From Phycisphaerales bacterium (lineage in GTDB: Bacteria; Planctomycetota; Phycisphaerae; SM23-33): 6,283 nucleotides of DNA. The notes under the pieces were generated by a model. The model was given only the letters and a program-made list of their open reading frames with translations, did no database searches and was not told where the DNA came from. Made by a program: the position numbers and the translations under genes. Location of the stretch: assembly GCA_003171235.1 (NCBI GenBank), contig PMYM01000081.1, forward strand, positions 14,452 to 20,734. The letters run 5' to 3'. Below are positions 6,125 through 6,283 of the stretch, piece by piece (positions within the stretch are counted from its first letter, which is position 1; each line of letters opens with the position of its first letter).

Positions 6125-6283
6125 CGCTTCCTGAGTCTCCGTGCCCTGGCCGCCAGACTACTTTAACTCCAAGCCGTTGGGGCGACAAGGCCCTGTAGGT
6201 TTTGAATTGTACCTGTATCGGCCAGGCGATGGTAGGGCCTGCTGTGCCCGCGGGTGCATTAGCGTTTTGGGGATTCTGACGTG

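Noticed and set aside
4667..6166. 499-codon open frame on the plus strand opposite the TPR gene
   Set aside because: It is antisense to a clear TPR protein. Its translation is rich in Gly, Leu, Val and His with no domain, as expected from the complement of GC-rich codons.
6206..6211. TACAAT on the minus strand as a -10 element for the TPR gene
   Set aside because: 5 of 6 to consensus, but no -35 element is found 16-18 nt upstream, so it is not listed as a promoter.

Overview
The window is GC-rich bacterial DNA with three confident protein genes and one long untranslated leader. Three things suggest a Planctomycetota genome, most likely a Phycisphaerae-like lineage: a secreted glycoside-hydrolase-like protein with an N-terminal jelly-roll module, a TPR protein of a type I recall from Phycisphaerae proteins, and an LDH-like malate dehydrogenase. 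The placement rests on protein style, not on a marker gene.

Layout. Positions 1-603 hold no convincing protein gene. They contain a sigma70-like promoter (TTGACT-17 nt-TATATA, 40-68), a GC-rich block with several inverted repeats (about 100-275), a hairpin followed by T-runs that looks like an intrinsic terminator (319-363), a perfect 10-bp tandem duplication (361-380), a possible 43-codon leader ORF (425-556) and alternative hairpins (492-539). Positions 604-3348 (+) encode a 914-residue exported protein with a galactose-binding-like domain and a GH123/DUF4091-like C-terminal part. It converges on malate dehydrogenase (3579-4514, -) across a 230-nt gap with inverted repeats. Upstream of mdh on the same strand is a 466-residue TPR protein (4724-6124, -). 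The 209-nt gap between these two carries five tandem 8-mers, a hairpin and a perfect DnaA-box 9-mer. Positions 6125-6283 are the 5' flank of the TPR gene.

How they fit together. No multigene system is evident. mdh is central metabolism, the exported protein is probably for glycan recognition or degradation, and the TPR protein is a cytoplasmic scaffold of unknown partner. The least explained part is the promoter-hairpins-terminator arrangement at 40-363, which could be a free-standing small RNA or an attenuated leader controlling the glycoside-hydrolase-like gene. The second is the tandem-repeat/hairpin/DnaA-box cluster at 4612-4691.
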